A stretch of 64,000 nucleotides of DNA from an uncultured Planctomycetia bacterium (GTDB taxonomy: Bacteria; Planctomycetota; Phycisphaerae; Phycisphaerales; SM1A02): positions 121,384-185,383 of the forward strand of contig CALMPF010000042.1 of NCBI GenBank assembly GCA_937871505.1, in the 5' to 3' direction. The position numbers and the translations under genes are program-made. The notes under the pieces are model-generated. The model was not told the DNA's origin and ran no database searches. It was given only the letters and a program-made list of their open reading frames with translations. Positions 34,335-43,013 of the stretch are shown here, one piece after another. Within the stretch, counting starts at the first letter, position 1. The number at the start of each line of letters is the position of its first letter.

Positions 34335-35114
34335 ATGCACGCATTCCTCGCGCCCCGGTGCGCCATGCTGTCCCTCGCCCTCGTCGCCTCGCTCGGAATC
34401 GCCGGCTCGGTCCTCGCCGACTCCGTCGACATCGAGAGCCTCGGCGAGGCCAGCACCGAGCAGCTCGGCTCCTTCGCGGGCTCCCTCGACTACTCGCCCA
34501 ACGGCGACGGAACCGGAACCCTCGTCGTCTCCCTGACCAACACCAGCCCCGCCGGCAACGGCGGCTTCATCACCGGATTCCTCTTCAACGTCGACTGCGA
34601 CGATCCGCACATCGCCATCACCCTCGAGCCCGGCTCGAGCCACCCGTTCACCTTCGCCAGCGGAAGCGGAGAGCCCTTCGGCTCCGCGTTCATGGCCGGC
34701 GCGGCCCTGGGCGGCTCCTTCCTCGGCGGCGGAAACCCCAATGCCGGCATCGCCGTCGGCGCCACCGGGACCTTCACCTTCAAGGTGGTCACCGAGCAGG
34801 CGGACGACCTCGGCGCCGCGGACTTCGTCGCCGGTCCCTACGAGCACAACTTCGTCGTCCGTTTCCGCGGCTTCGAGGATGGCGGTTCGGACAAGGTCCC
34901 GGCGGCTCTCCCGCTTCCCCCCGTCGAGTTCTGCCCCTGCGACTACAACTTCGACGGCGTGGTCGACGCCGGCGACATGGGGATGATCCTCGCGGCGTGG
35001 GGGCCGGCGGTCGACAGCCCCTACGACACCAACGGCGACGGCCTCGTCGACGGAGCCGACTTCGGGATCTTCCTGCTCTGCTGGCGCCAGTGCGGGGCGC
35101 AGTTCGCGCCGTAA
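34335..35114 (+). CDS. exported protein with dockerin-like C-terminus, copy A
   Basis: 259 residues from ATG 34335 with GGAG about 11 nt upstream. A signal peptide ends near L-A-D-S (residue 29). The body (residues 30-200) is beta-rich, with short repeats of G-x-x-G-x-F-T-F and a cohesin- or PEP-CTERM-like feel, but I do not recognise the family. The last 55 residues are the paired D-x-N-x-D-G-x-V-D-x-x-D-x-G / A-A-W-G repeat. From residue 34 onward it is identical to the protein at 38320-39099, and the DNA is nearly identical too. No catalytic residues are apparent. Confidence 0.8.
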   Translation: MHAFLAPRCAMLSLALVASLGIAGSVLADSVDIESLGEASTEQLGSFAGSLDYSPNGDGTGTLVVSLTNTSPAGNGGFITGFLFNVDCDDPHIAITLEPGSSHPFTFASGSGEPFGSAFMAGAALGGSFLGGGNPNAGIAVGATGTFTFKVVTEQADDLGAADFVAGPYEHNFVVRFRGFEDGGSDKVPAALPLPPVEFCPCDYNFDGVVDAGDMGMILAAWGPAVDSPYDTNGDGLVDGADFGIFLLCWRQCGAQFAP

Positions 35115-35118
35115 GCGC
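34369..35118 (+). repeat. 750-bp direct repeat, copy A
   Basis: Matches 38354-39103 (offset 3985 bp). By eye I find only three base differences, all in the first 70 bp; the rest is identical, including synonymous sites. Homology ends 4 nt beyond the stop codon. The two copies flank the sulfatase gene. Confidence 0.92.
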
Positions 35119-35214
35119 GAAGTGGCCTCGCGCCGGGCGCTTCCGCCCGCACCTCGGTCCGCTCCGCAGGCCGGTCAAATCGCCGGCGTGCGGGAAGCGC
35201 TCGCTCGTCTTCAC

Positions 35215-35250
35215 GCCCCGTTCGGATCTCCGCGATCCGGACGGGGCTTT
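35215..35250 (+). terminator. Rho-independent terminator after exported protein copy A
   Basis: Stem GCCCCGTTCGGATC pairs with GATCCGGACGGGGC (one G-T wobble) around a 5-nt loop, followed by TTT. Confidence 0.75.
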
Positions 35251-35554
35251 CGCGCGCGACTCCCGGACCGGTCGGTCTAGCCAGGCTCGGTTCCTTGGGA
35301 AGCCGCCCTCGCCCATCCGACTTCGGCTTCCCGCGCGGCACCCGCTGCGTTATCGTGCGGAGCGCCTCGCGCCCTCCCCGCCGCACCCCGCTCGTGACGC
35401 CGCGCTGCCCGGCGCGGGATCAGGCCACCGATCTCCCGGTCTGCCTCTCTCGCCGGACCGCGCGTCCGGCCCGGACGACCTTGCGAGGGTCGGCCGGTGA
35501 GTTCTGCGGCAGCAAGGCGGCGCCAACCACGCGACCACTGAGAAGGAGCACTCG

Positions 35555-37687
35555 ATGACCCCCATGATCAGCGCCGCCACCGGCCTCTGCGCCGCACTCG
35601 TCCTCGCTTCCACGGCGAGTGCGGGAGCGGGATCGCCTCCCAACATCCTCTTCATCGTCTATGACGACGTCGGCCTCGACCAGATGGCGATTCCCCCCTT
35701 CGGATGGGCGCCGAACGGGCCTGCGGCGGCGCAGATGCCGGTGCTCCAGGAGATCGCCGCGAAGGGGATCTCGTTCACCAACTTCTGGTCGATGCCGGAG
35801 TGCTCGCCAAGCCGTGCAGCGTTCTTCACCGGCCGATGGCCGCATCGGACGGGCGTGGTCACCGCGATCATCGATCCGATGCTCCCGGCGTGCCAGCTCA
35901 ACCCGGTGGAGTTCACGATCCCGCAGATGCTCGCCGGCGCGGACTACACGACGGCGATGATCGGCAAGTACCACATGGCCGGCGGCACCAGCCCGGGCGG
36001 AGCCGCCGCCCCGGTCACCTTCGGCAAGCTCGACTGGTACGACGGCAACCTCGAGCTGCCACCCTCGATCGACGCGACCGTCGGCGCGCAGCTCCCATCG
36101 ACGATGGGAGCGCCGTGCGGCGCGCCGACCACGGAGATGCGCGGCGCCGTCTGCTTCCCCGACGGCACCTGTCTCGAAGGGCTCTCCCCGTTCGAGGGCC
36201 TCGCAGCAGGAGGCATTCCGCTGCTGGTCGTCGCCCCCGATGGCAGCTACACGCTCGCGGCGACCTGCGCCGACGCTTCGTGCGCCGCGGTGAGCTTTGC
36301 CAACGACAACGCCTACTACGCATGGCAGCGCACGATCGTCGACGGAGCCGGCAACGCGGTGCAGATCGAGCCCTACCGGCAGTACATGACCATCGACATC
36401 ACCGACCGCACCGTCGAGTGGGTGGCGGAGCAGAAGGGCCCGTGGGCCTGCATCGTGACGTACACCGCGAGCCATACGCCCATCCAGACGCCGCCGCCGG
36501 CGCTGCTGCCGAACGGCAGCGACATCGACTGGGACTGCTCCGAGGGAGAGGGCCTGCGCCAGACGTTCAAGCTGATGACCGAGGCGATGGACCGTGAGCA
36601 GGGCCGCCTGCTGGTCGAGCTCGGACTGGGGTCCTGGACGCCCGAAGGCGACTTCGTGCTCACAGACCCCGCCCTCACGAACACGCTGATCGTGGTCATC
36701 GGCGACAACGGTTCGTATGGACCGACGGTGCGGCCGCCGTTCAACCCCGCCCAGGCGAAGGGAACGGTCTTCCAGACCGGCGTCCTCGTGCCGCTCGTCG
36801 TGGCCGGACCGATGCAGGTGGACCCGGGACGGACGGTGGACGCGATGGTCAACATCGTCGACCTCTTCGGTCTCTTCGCCGACGTCGCCGGAGTCGACCT
36901 CGACGCCGTCGTTCCGCCCGCTCGGCCGATCGATTCGCAGCCGATGCTCCCGTACATCACCAGCGCTTCGGCCCCGGAGGTCCGCGAATGGGACTTCGCG
37001 ATCTACGGCCCCGGCATCGCGGTGCCCGGGTCGTTCCTGCCCTGCCTGCTTCCGGGGAACGTCTGCGACGACCAGACCTTCCCGGATCAGTCCTTCTGCG
37101 AGGCGAACGATGGCATCTGGTACGGAGGCCAGGGAAGCTCCTGCTGCGATCTCATCGAGGCGGGGCTGATCCCCGCGTCGAGCAGCCTGCCGCCCGAACT
37201 TCAGTACGCGGTCCGCGAGGGGCGCTACAAGCTCCTCGTCCTGACCTACGAGTCCTGCGCTCCGACGTCGTGCGAGATGCAGTTCCATCTCCTGCCAGAG
37301 CCCCAGCCGCCGCTGATCTCAGGCGTCGAGGAGTGCTCCACCCGCCTCTGCATCGGAACGCTCGATCCCCAGCAGCAGCGCATCTTCGAGCGGATGCGAC
37401 AGCGGATGATCGACGTGATCCAGTCGCAGCCGACCTGCCTCGGCGACGGGAACAAGGACCTCAAGATCGACGGCGCGGACCTCGCCGGCGTCCTCGCGTA
37501 CTGGAATGCGGGCCCGAGCTTCTACGACTTCAACTACGACGGCCAGACCGATGAAAAGGACCTCGCGATCGTGCTGAACGCGTGGACTCCCGACTGTTCG
37601 GACCGGCTGCCGACGCTCCCCTCCTGCCTGCTCGACCCGCCGCTGGGCAACATTCCCGGCCAGTCCTGCATGCCTTGCGGAACGTGA
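35555..37687 (+). CDS. secreted sulfatase with dockerin-like C-terminus
   Basis: 710 residues from ATG 35555 with AAGGAG upstream. A signal peptide covers residues 1-24. Sulfatase motifs: metal-binding F-I-V-Y-D-D-V-G near residue 33-40, and C83-S-P-S-R with x-x-F-F-T-G-R, where Cys83 is the residue converted to formylglycine. G-K-Y-H (residue about 130) and I-G-D-N-G-S-Y-G are further active-site motifs. An inserted Cys-containing segment (about residues 188-245) looks like a small separate module. The C-terminus carries a degenerate D-G-N-K-D-x-K-I-D-G-A-D-L tandem. It would desulfate polysaccharides or other sulfate esters outside the cell and needs a maturase encoded elsewhere. Confidence 0.9.
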   Translation: MTPMISAATGLCAALVLASTASAGAGSPPNILFIVYDDVGLDQMAIPPFGWAPNGPAAAQMPVLQEIAAKGISFTNFWSMPECSPSRAAFFTGRWPHRTGVVTAIIDPMLPACQLNPVEFTIPQMLAGADYTTAMIGKYHMAGGTSPGGAAAPVTFGKLDWYDGNLELPPSIDATVGAQLPSTMGAPCGAPTTEMRGAVCFPDGTCLEGLSPFEGLAAGGIPLLVVAPDGSYTLAATCADASCAAVSFANDNAYYAWQRTIVDGAGNAVQIEPYRQYMTIDITDRTVEWVAEQKGPWACIVTYTASHTPIQTPPPALLPNGSDIDWDCSEGEGLRQTFKLMTEAMDREQGRLLVELGLGSWTPEGDFVLTDPALTNTLIVVIGDNGSYGPTVRPPFNPAQAKGTVFQTGVLVPLVVAGPMQVDPGRTVDAMVNIVDLFGLFADVAGVDLDAVVPPARPIDSQPMLPYITSASAPEVREWDFAIYGPGIAVPGSFLPCLLPGNVCDDQTFPDQSFCEANDGIWYGGQGSSCCDLIEAGLIPASSSLPPELQYAVREGRYKLLVLTYESCAPTSCEMQFHLLPEPQPPLISGVEECSTRLCIGTLDPQQQRIFERMRQRMIDVIQSQPTCLGDGNKDLKIDGADLAGVLAYWNAGPSFYDFNYDGQTDEKDLAIVLNAWTPDCSDRLPTLPSCLLDPPLGNIPGQSCMPCGT

Positions 37688-37742
37688 TCGCGGAGCGGGC
37701 CGTGGGGTGCGGGCCGCGCGAGCCGCACCGCCGACGACAGCG

Positions 37743-37793
37743 ACCGGCGTGCTCCCCGCCGCGGGCCAACCGCGGGGCGGGGGGCACGCCGGT
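37743..37793 (+). terminator. long stem-loop after the sulfatase gene
   Basis: An 18-bp stem (37743-37760 with 37776-37793, one mismatch) with a 15-nt loop lies 55 nt past the sulfatase stop. It is very GC-rich and without a T-run. Confidence 0.6.
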
Positions 37794-38319
37794 TGCGCGC
37801 GCTGGGCGCAGCCGCCATTCGGTCGACCGATCGACGGGTTCCCTCGCCCCTCGCGGCACGGCCGGGGGGCGCTCGATTCCGCCCGATCGGCCCGGGAACC
37901 ACTCTCCGCAAGCGGTTACCGGCAAGAAACTTGCATGAACGACGCGATCCCTGAGGGGCGCGTGAGTCCAGCATCGCATCGCGTGCGGTACAGGCGGCCG
38001 GACGCACCGCGCGCGGGATCGAGGTTCCGTGCGCCGAGGAGCGCGGCATCGCGGTCATGACGCGCGAGGGAGCCTCGCGCGTGCGCTGCGATGCGCTTGC
38101 TCTCCTGGTCCGGCGCCCAGCTCGGTCGCGATCCTCACGACGGATCGCAACACCGTCCGACAGCGCGTCGCGGCGGTGCGCGTTCACCCGCGCGGCTTCG
38201 AGGCCGATCTCTCGTCGAGCAAGGCGGGCTCGATGAAGACCAGATCGACCGTTCGTCCCGACGTCGCGCGGGTCTTCGACCTCTGCCGCCCACTCATCGA
38301 AAGAAAGGCTTCTGATCCC
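37794..38319. other. spacer between sulfatase terminator and exported protein copy B
   Basis: About 525 bp. The sequence is unrelated to the region upstream of copy A. I see no gene or repeat; only a weak AAAGG before the ATG at 38320. Confidence 0.5.
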
Positions 38320-39099
38320 ATGCATCTTCTCAGCGCGCCCAGGGGCGCGTCGCTGTCCCTCGCCCTCGTCGCCTCGCTCGGTACCGCCGGCTCGGTCCTC
38401 GCCGACTCGGTCGACATCGAGAGCCTCGGCGAGGCCAGCACCGAGCAGCTCGGCTCCTTCGCGGGCTCCCTCGACTACTCGCCCAACGGCGACGGAACCG
38501 GAACCCTCGTCGTCTCCCTGACCAACACCAGCCCCGCCGGCAACGGCGGCTTCATCACCGGATTCCTCTTCAACGTCGACTGCGACGATCCGCACATCGC
38601 CATCACCCTCGAGCCCGGCTCGAGCCACCCGTTCACCTTCGCCAGCGGAAGCGGAGAGCCCTTCGGCTCCGCGTTCATGGCCGGCGCGGCCCTGGGCGGC
38701 TCCTTCCTCGGCGGCGGAAACCCCAATGCCGGCATCGCCGTCGGCGCCACCGGGACCTTCACCTTCAAGGTGGTCACCGAGCAGGCGGACGACCTCGGCG
38801 CCGCGGACTTCGTCGCCGGTCCCTACGAGCACAACTTCGTCGTCCGTTTCCGCGGCTTCGAGGATGGCGGTTCGGACAAGGTCCCGGCGGCTCTCCCGCT
38901 TCCCCCCGTCGAGTTCTGCCCCTGCGACTACAACTTCGACGGCGTGGTCGACGCCGGCGACATGGGGATGATCCTCGCGGCGTGGGGGCCGGCGGTCGAC
39001 AGCCCCTACGACACCAACGGCGACGGCCTCGTCGACGGAGCCGACTTCGGGATCTTCCTGCTCTGCTGGCGCCAGTGCGGGGCGCAGTTCGCGCCGTAA
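38320..39099 (+). CDS. exported protein with dockerin-like C-terminus, copy B
   Basis: 259 residues, the same length as copy A. The first 33 residues differ in places (M-H-L-L-S-A-P-R-G-A-S versus M-H-A-F-L-A-P-R-C-A-M), but both keep L-S-L-A-L-V-A-S-L-G and a signal cleavage site at L-A-D-S. From residue 34 on the proteins are identical. The upstream sequences are unrelated, so the two genes may be regulated differently. Such conservation at silent sites points to recent duplication or ongoing gene conversion. Function unknown. Confidence 0.8.
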   Translation: MHLLSAPRGASLSLALVASLGTAGSVLADSVDIESLGEASTEQLGSFAGSLDYSPNGDGTGTLVVSLTNTSPAGNGGFITGFLFNVDCDDPHIAITLEPGSSHPFTFASGSGEPFGSAFMAGAALGGSFLGGGNPNAGIAVGATGTFTFKVVTEQADDLGAADFVAGPYEHNFVVRFRGFEDGGSDKVPAALPLPPVEFCPCDYNFDGVVDAGDMGMILAAWGPAVDSPYDTNGDGLVDGADFGIFLLCWRQCGAQFAP

Positions 39100-39103
39100 G
39101 CGC
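38354..39103 (+). repeat. 750-bp direct repeat, copy B
   Basis: The partner of 34369-35118. The stop codon and four further nt are shared, after which the sequences diverge at once. Confidence 0.92.
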
Positions 39104-39161
39104 TCGATCAGTCGCTCGAACTCCCTGCGCGGTGCGACCGACACGTCGTCAGGTCGCCTCT

Positions 39162-39194
39162 CCCCCGGTCGGATCCGCGCGATCCGGCCGGGGG
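39162..39194 (+). terminator. hairpin after exported protein copy B
   Basis: CCCCCGGTCGGATC pairs with GATCCGGCCGGGGG over a 5-nt loop. It has the same inner sequence logic as the terminator after copy A, but no T-run. Confidence 0.6.
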
Positions 39195-39278
39195 TCCCTG
39201 CGCGCCGGGATCGCTGCGCGGGCGATCGCCGGGCGCTTGCAGGCGCAGACGAAGTCCGAGGCAGGCCCGTCGGCGGGA

Positions 39279-39311
39279 CAGGAGCCGGGCAGGAGCCGGG
39301 CAGGAGCCGGG
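39279..39311. repeat. 11-bp minisatellite
   Basis: Three perfect copies of CAGGAGCCGGG in the gap between the convergent exported-protein and lipase genes. Confidence 0.85.
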
Positions 39312-39394
39312 ATGGCAGCCAGGGAGGAAGCCGGGGAGGAAACCGGTCCCCCGGAGGAGACCTGAACATCGCGATCGTGCCGCAGCGGGGTCGG

Positions 39395-41380
39395 TCAGTC
39401 TCCGGTCGGCGTCTCCTCGGGCGACCTGTCCGGCGGCGCCTCAAGCGACGCCAGATGCAGACGAAGGATGCGCAGCACTTCGACGACCGCGTCGAAGTGC
39501 ATCGGAACGCCGTGATCGGCTCCGGCGATGATCAGCTCCGACTCCGCAGAGGGCCAGTGGGCGCTCTCGAATGCGACGACGCCGTCGGAGCCCCCGGGCT
39601 CCGCGCTGCCATCGCGTCGGCCGATGATCGAATGGACCGCGACGGCGGAGTCGATGGGCATCGCGGCGAAGCCTCGAACCAGCCGCGAACGAGGCGAGAG
39701 TGAGTCGATGCCCGTGGTCACCCGCCGCGTGGTGCGCACTTCCTCTCCTCTCTGGGGAGTCTCGGCGCCGAAGACCCGGCTCGTCGCCGCGACCAGATCG
39801 GGCGGCAGGCGGACGAGACGGGAGACGAACCGGGAGATCGAGAGGTCGGCGAGACCGCTGCCCCGGTGCGGAACCGCGATGAAGACCACGCGACGGATCC
39901 ACGGCAGCGGCGGTTCGAAGAAGATCGCCTCGACCAGAGCGCGGTCCTCGGGGTCCAGTTCGGCTTCCTCCAGAGGCGCATCGCTGACGCTCTCCCAGAG
40001 ACCGTTGCGCAGATCGGTCACGAGCGAGCGGGCGAGCAGCCCGCCCATGCTGTGGCCGACGACGACCATCTCGTCGAAGCGTGCGTTGGTGCCATCGGGG
40101 TCGTGCAGCTCGCGAATCGCCCGCAGCGCCTGTCGCAGCCGCATCGCCGAGTATGGGAAGGGGTTCCCCGTGGGATACATGAAGAACCAGAACTGGTACC
40201 GCTCGCGGATCTCGGGAATGCTCAGGAGATCGTTGAACATCTCCCGCCAGGTCAGCGGCGACGAGACCAGTCCATGAACGAAGATCACCGGGATCCGATT
40301 CGGATCCCACGGCTCGATCATGTAGAACCCCGTGAGCTCCTGCCAGCGATCGACGCTCCAGAGGCCACCGAACCCGGCGGAGGCGGAAGGACGGTCGTGG
40401 GCGAGCGTGCCGACGAGTGCGGCGGTGAAATCCGACTCGAGCGGAACGCTCCGCCCGCCGATCGTTGAGGCGGCAGCGCGCATCGGATCGAGGATCTCGA
40501 GTCCGAAGCGCACCGGCCGCCAGGGGGCGGAGCCGTCGAACTCGACATCCGGGATCACGGCCGAGAGGCTCACGGAGTGATAGCCGATCGGCAGGTTCCG
40601 CTCCGAGGGCATCACGACCATCTCCGGCTCCGCGCTGCGGTCGGCGATCAACGTCGCTCCGATGCCGAAGCGCCGATGGCGATGGCGCATTCCGCGGACG
40701 CGAAAGGCGTCCGACGCGTAGAAGCGCCGGAAGGGCGCCGGACTCCAGTGCTGCGCGGCCCACGCGTAGTCGATGGCGATCGTGCGTCCGAGGAAGGGCC
40801 GTTCGAACGTCCCGCTCTCGAGCCCCGGCAGCGCCGAGAGTCCGACGACGACCTGGCCAAGGCTCGCGTTGTGGAGCTGCCGTGCCAGTCCCCAGGCGGC
40901 GTCATAGGGCGAGAGCGAGAGGTCGCCCGAGAAGATCGCCGTCCAGCTCGCCAGCGCCGAAATGGCCATGGCCTCCCAACCCTCGCCGGCGCCTCCACCG
41001 CGCGACTCGCCGAACGCGAAGGCGACCTCCGCCAGCGCGATCAGCCGCTCGGCATCGGGGCGCTCTTCGACCAGCGCGACCAGTCGATCGACCGTCTCCC
41101 TCTCGAAGCTCACGGGGATGCTCTCGGCGACCAGGTAGCGCTCCGTCCACGGGCTGAGACGCTCCGAGACCAGGGCGCTGCGGTGCGCGTCGGCGATCTG
41201 CTCGCCGATCGGAGCGGGTTCCAGCGCAATCGGAGTGCGGCAACCGGCCGCGGCGACCGCGACTCCCACGGCGAGCAGACCGGCGCATCGACCTCGGCCA
41301 CGGCGCGCCGAGCGCTCTGGAGGCGCGGCTGCGGATCTGGGCGGGATCGGCTCGTGATCGAGACGGGAGAGCAAGCGCAC
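39395..41380 (-). CDS. putative lipoprotein lipase/acyltransferase-like alpha/beta-hydrolase
   Basis: 661 residues from GTG 41380 (V-R-L-L-S-R-L-D), which has AGGA 7 nt upstream; the frame is open for another 80 codons but those look non-coding. A hydrophobic segment ending in A-A-A-G-C (residue about 46) is a lipobox. The N-terminal 300 residues are an unrecognised helical/beta domain. From about residue 360: I-P-V-I-F-V-H-G-L-V-S-S-P-L-T-W (oxyanion motif), V-V-G-H-S-M-G-G-L with the nucleophile Ser, then V-P-H-R-G-S-G and a C-terminal G-A-D-H-G-V with the catalytic His. It resembles PGAP1/lipase-class hydrolases acting on lipids at the membrane. Confidence 0.82.
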   Translation of the reverse strand: MRLLSRLDHEPIPPRSAAAPPERSARRGRGRCAGLLAVGVAVAAAGCRTPIALEPAPIGEQIADAHRSALVSERLSPWTERYLVAESIPVSFERETVDRLVALVEERPDAERLIALAEVAFAFGESRGGGAGEGWEAMAISALASWTAIFSGDLSLSPYDAAWGLARQLHNASLGQVVVGLSALPGLESGTFERPFLGRTIAIDYAWAAQHWSPAPFRRFYASDAFRVRGMRHRHRRFGIGATLIADRSAEPEMVVMPSERNLPIGYHSVSLSAVIPDVEFDGSAPWRPVRFGLEILDPMRAAASTIGGRSVPLESDFTAALVGTLAHDRPSASAGFGGLWSVDRWQELTGFYMIEPWDPNRIPVIFVHGLVSSPLTWREMFNDLLSIPEIRERYQFWFFMYPTGNPFPYSAMRLRQALRAIRELHDPDGTNARFDEMVVVGHSMGGLLARSLVTDLRNGLWESVSDAPLEEAELDPEDRALVEAIFFEPPLPWIRRVVFIAVPHRGSGLADLSISRFVSRLVRLPPDLVAATSRVFGAETPQRGEEVRTTRRVTTGIDSLSPRSRLVRGFAAMPIDSAVAVHSIIGRRDGSAEPGGSDGVVAFESAHWPSAESELIIAGADHGVPMHFDAVVEVLRILRLHLASLEAPPDRSPEETPTGD

Positions 41381-41848
41381 GGGGGATCCTCGCGGAAAGT
41401 CGGACGTGCTGACGCGCGGACGTCGGCGCGGCGCTCGGCTCGCGATGCCGGGAAACGCGCCGCCGCGACGGGACCGGGGCCGGATGACCGGCGGCGTCTG
41501 CGGTCGCTTCCGCGACTTCGACACGCGCGAGGCCTGCGGCCGAGCGCCTGATATAACACGTCTGCGCGGCTCGCATCCGCCGGCATCGTGATCTCGGCGC
41601 CGAGAGCGATCCTTGGGCAAGTGGAGGACCGACCCGCGGCGACTGATCGCGGAGGCCGCGCGCAGGAGCTGCGAGCTCCCTCATCCTGTCAGGATTCCCA
41701 ACACTCCGGCGCCCCTTGTCTCCTGCTGCGGCGTCCGGAAGCGGCGTTCTGCTGCGTCGAAGCCCGCTCGCCGAAGCCGAGTCGCGGGCGTCCAGTCGCG
41801 GAAGTCCGCTCGGTGGGAGGCGCATCGCACTTGCCGACCAACTCAGCC
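41381..41848. other. intergenic spacer before glutaminase
   Basis: About 470 bp between divergent genes. It contains a partial copy of foldback family 1 at 41700-41770. There is no recognisable promoter; the glutaminase ATG has no clear Shine-Dalgarno. Confidence 0.5.
41700..41770 (+). repeat. foldback repeat family 1, copy 2 (partial, diverged)
   Basis: Begins AACACTCC and contains CTCCTGCTGCGG, CCGGAAGCGGCGTTCTG and GCGTCGAAGC in the same order and spacing as the copies at 28.7 and 46.9 kb. The right arm is not evident. Confidence 0.6.
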
Positions 41849-42868
41849 ATGACCAACAGCACGCTCTACGCCCCCGTCCCCATCGATCCGGCCAGCGCAG
41901 CCGCAGCAGTCTCAACCGGACGGCTTCCGGAGCCCGGTCTCGTCGGGAGGCTCGTCCGCGAAGCATGGGAACGTTACCGCCACGTCGACGACGGAACCGT
42001 CGCCGACTACATCCCGGCGCTGGCAAAGGTCTCGCGGACGCTCTTCGGGCTCGCTGTCGTCGGGGTCGACGGGACGGTTCACGCCGCAGGCGATGCCGAG
42101 GCGGAGTTCTCGATCCAGTCGATCTCGAAGCCTTTCGTCTTCGCCCTCGTCTGCCAGGCGATCGGCAGCGAGCCAGCGCGCGAGCGCGTCGGCGTCAACG
42201 CAACCGGGCTTCCCTTCAACTCGGTGATGGCCGTGGAGCTGAACCGGAGCCGGACGATGAACCCGATGGTCAACGCAGGGGCGATCGCGACGACCAGCCT
42301 CGCGCCGGGATCGAGCGCTCAGGAGAAGTGGCTGTGGATCCGCGACGGGCTCTCGCGCTTCGCCGGGCGGTCGCTGGCGCTCGACGAGGAGATCTACGAG
42401 TCCGAGGCCGCGACCAACCTCCGCAACCGCGGCATTGCGAAGCTCCTCGAGGGGTACGAACGCATGTACTTCGACGCCCTCGAAGCCACGGACATCTACA
42501 CCCGGCAGTGCTCGCTCCGAGTGAGCGCGCGCGACCTCGCCGTCATGGGAGCGACGCTCGCCGACGGTGGCGTGAACCCGCTGACCAAGGAGCGCGTCGT
42601 CGACGCCGAGGTCTGCAAGAAGGTGCTCGCGGCGATGGCGACCGCGGGCCTCTACGAGCTCTCCGGCGACTGGCTCTATGAGATCGGCCTGCCGGGCAAG
42701 AGCGGCGTCGGCGGCGGGATCGTGACGATCGCCCCCGGCAAGGGGGGCCTCGGCACCTTCGCCCCGCCGCTCGACGAGGCGGGCAACAGCGTCAAGGGGC
42801 AGCGCGTCGCGAAGGACCTCTCGGAGCGCCTGGGACTGAACCTCTTCGCGTCGCGGCCGGCGGCGTAG
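41849..42868 (+). CDS. glsA: glutaminase
   Basis: 339 residues from ATG 41849. The serine-dependent glutaminase signature is clear: S91-I-S-K94 in F-S-I-Q-S-I-S-K-P-F (nucleophile Ser and general-base Lys), N-A-T-G-L-P-F-N-S and N-P-M-V-N-A-G-A-I, and the G-K-S-G-V-G-G-G-I motif near the C-terminus. It hydrolyses glutamine to glutamate and ammonia in the cytoplasm. Length is about 30 residues above the common 310, owing to an N-terminal extension of mostly Ala/Pro. It is convergent with the next gene. Confidence 0.95.
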   Translation: MTNSTLYAPVPIDPASAAAAVSTGRLPEPGLVGRLVREAWERYRHVDDGTVADYIPALAKVSRTLFGLAVVGVDGTVHAAGDAEAEFSIQSISKPFVFALVCQAIGSEPARERVGVNATGLPFNSVMAVELNRSRTMNPMVNAGAIATTSLAPGSSAQEKWLWIRDGLSRFAGRSLALDEEIYESEAATNLRNRGIAKLLEGYERMYFDALEATDIYTRQCSLRVSARDLAVMGATLADGGVNPLTKERVVDAEVCKKVLAAMATAGLYELSGDWLYEIGLPGKSGVGGGIVTIAPGKGGLGTFAPPLDEAGNSVKGQRVAKDLSERLGLNLFASRPAA

Positions 42869-43013
42869 CCGGAAGAAGCGCCGCCCGTCCGGCCGGCGAC
42901 AATCGACCGGCGGGCGGACCGGCCCGCCGGTCGCGAAGAGCCGAGCGTGCAGGCCCGGCCGCGTGGGCCGGAGCGTCGGCGTCAGGCGGCCGGGCGCTCG
43001 CTCCGCTCCCCGC

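Noticed and set aside
37933..38060. Small frame starting ATG-AAC-GAC before exported protein copy B
   Set aside because: Arg-rich, no ribosome-binding site, no recognisable motif.
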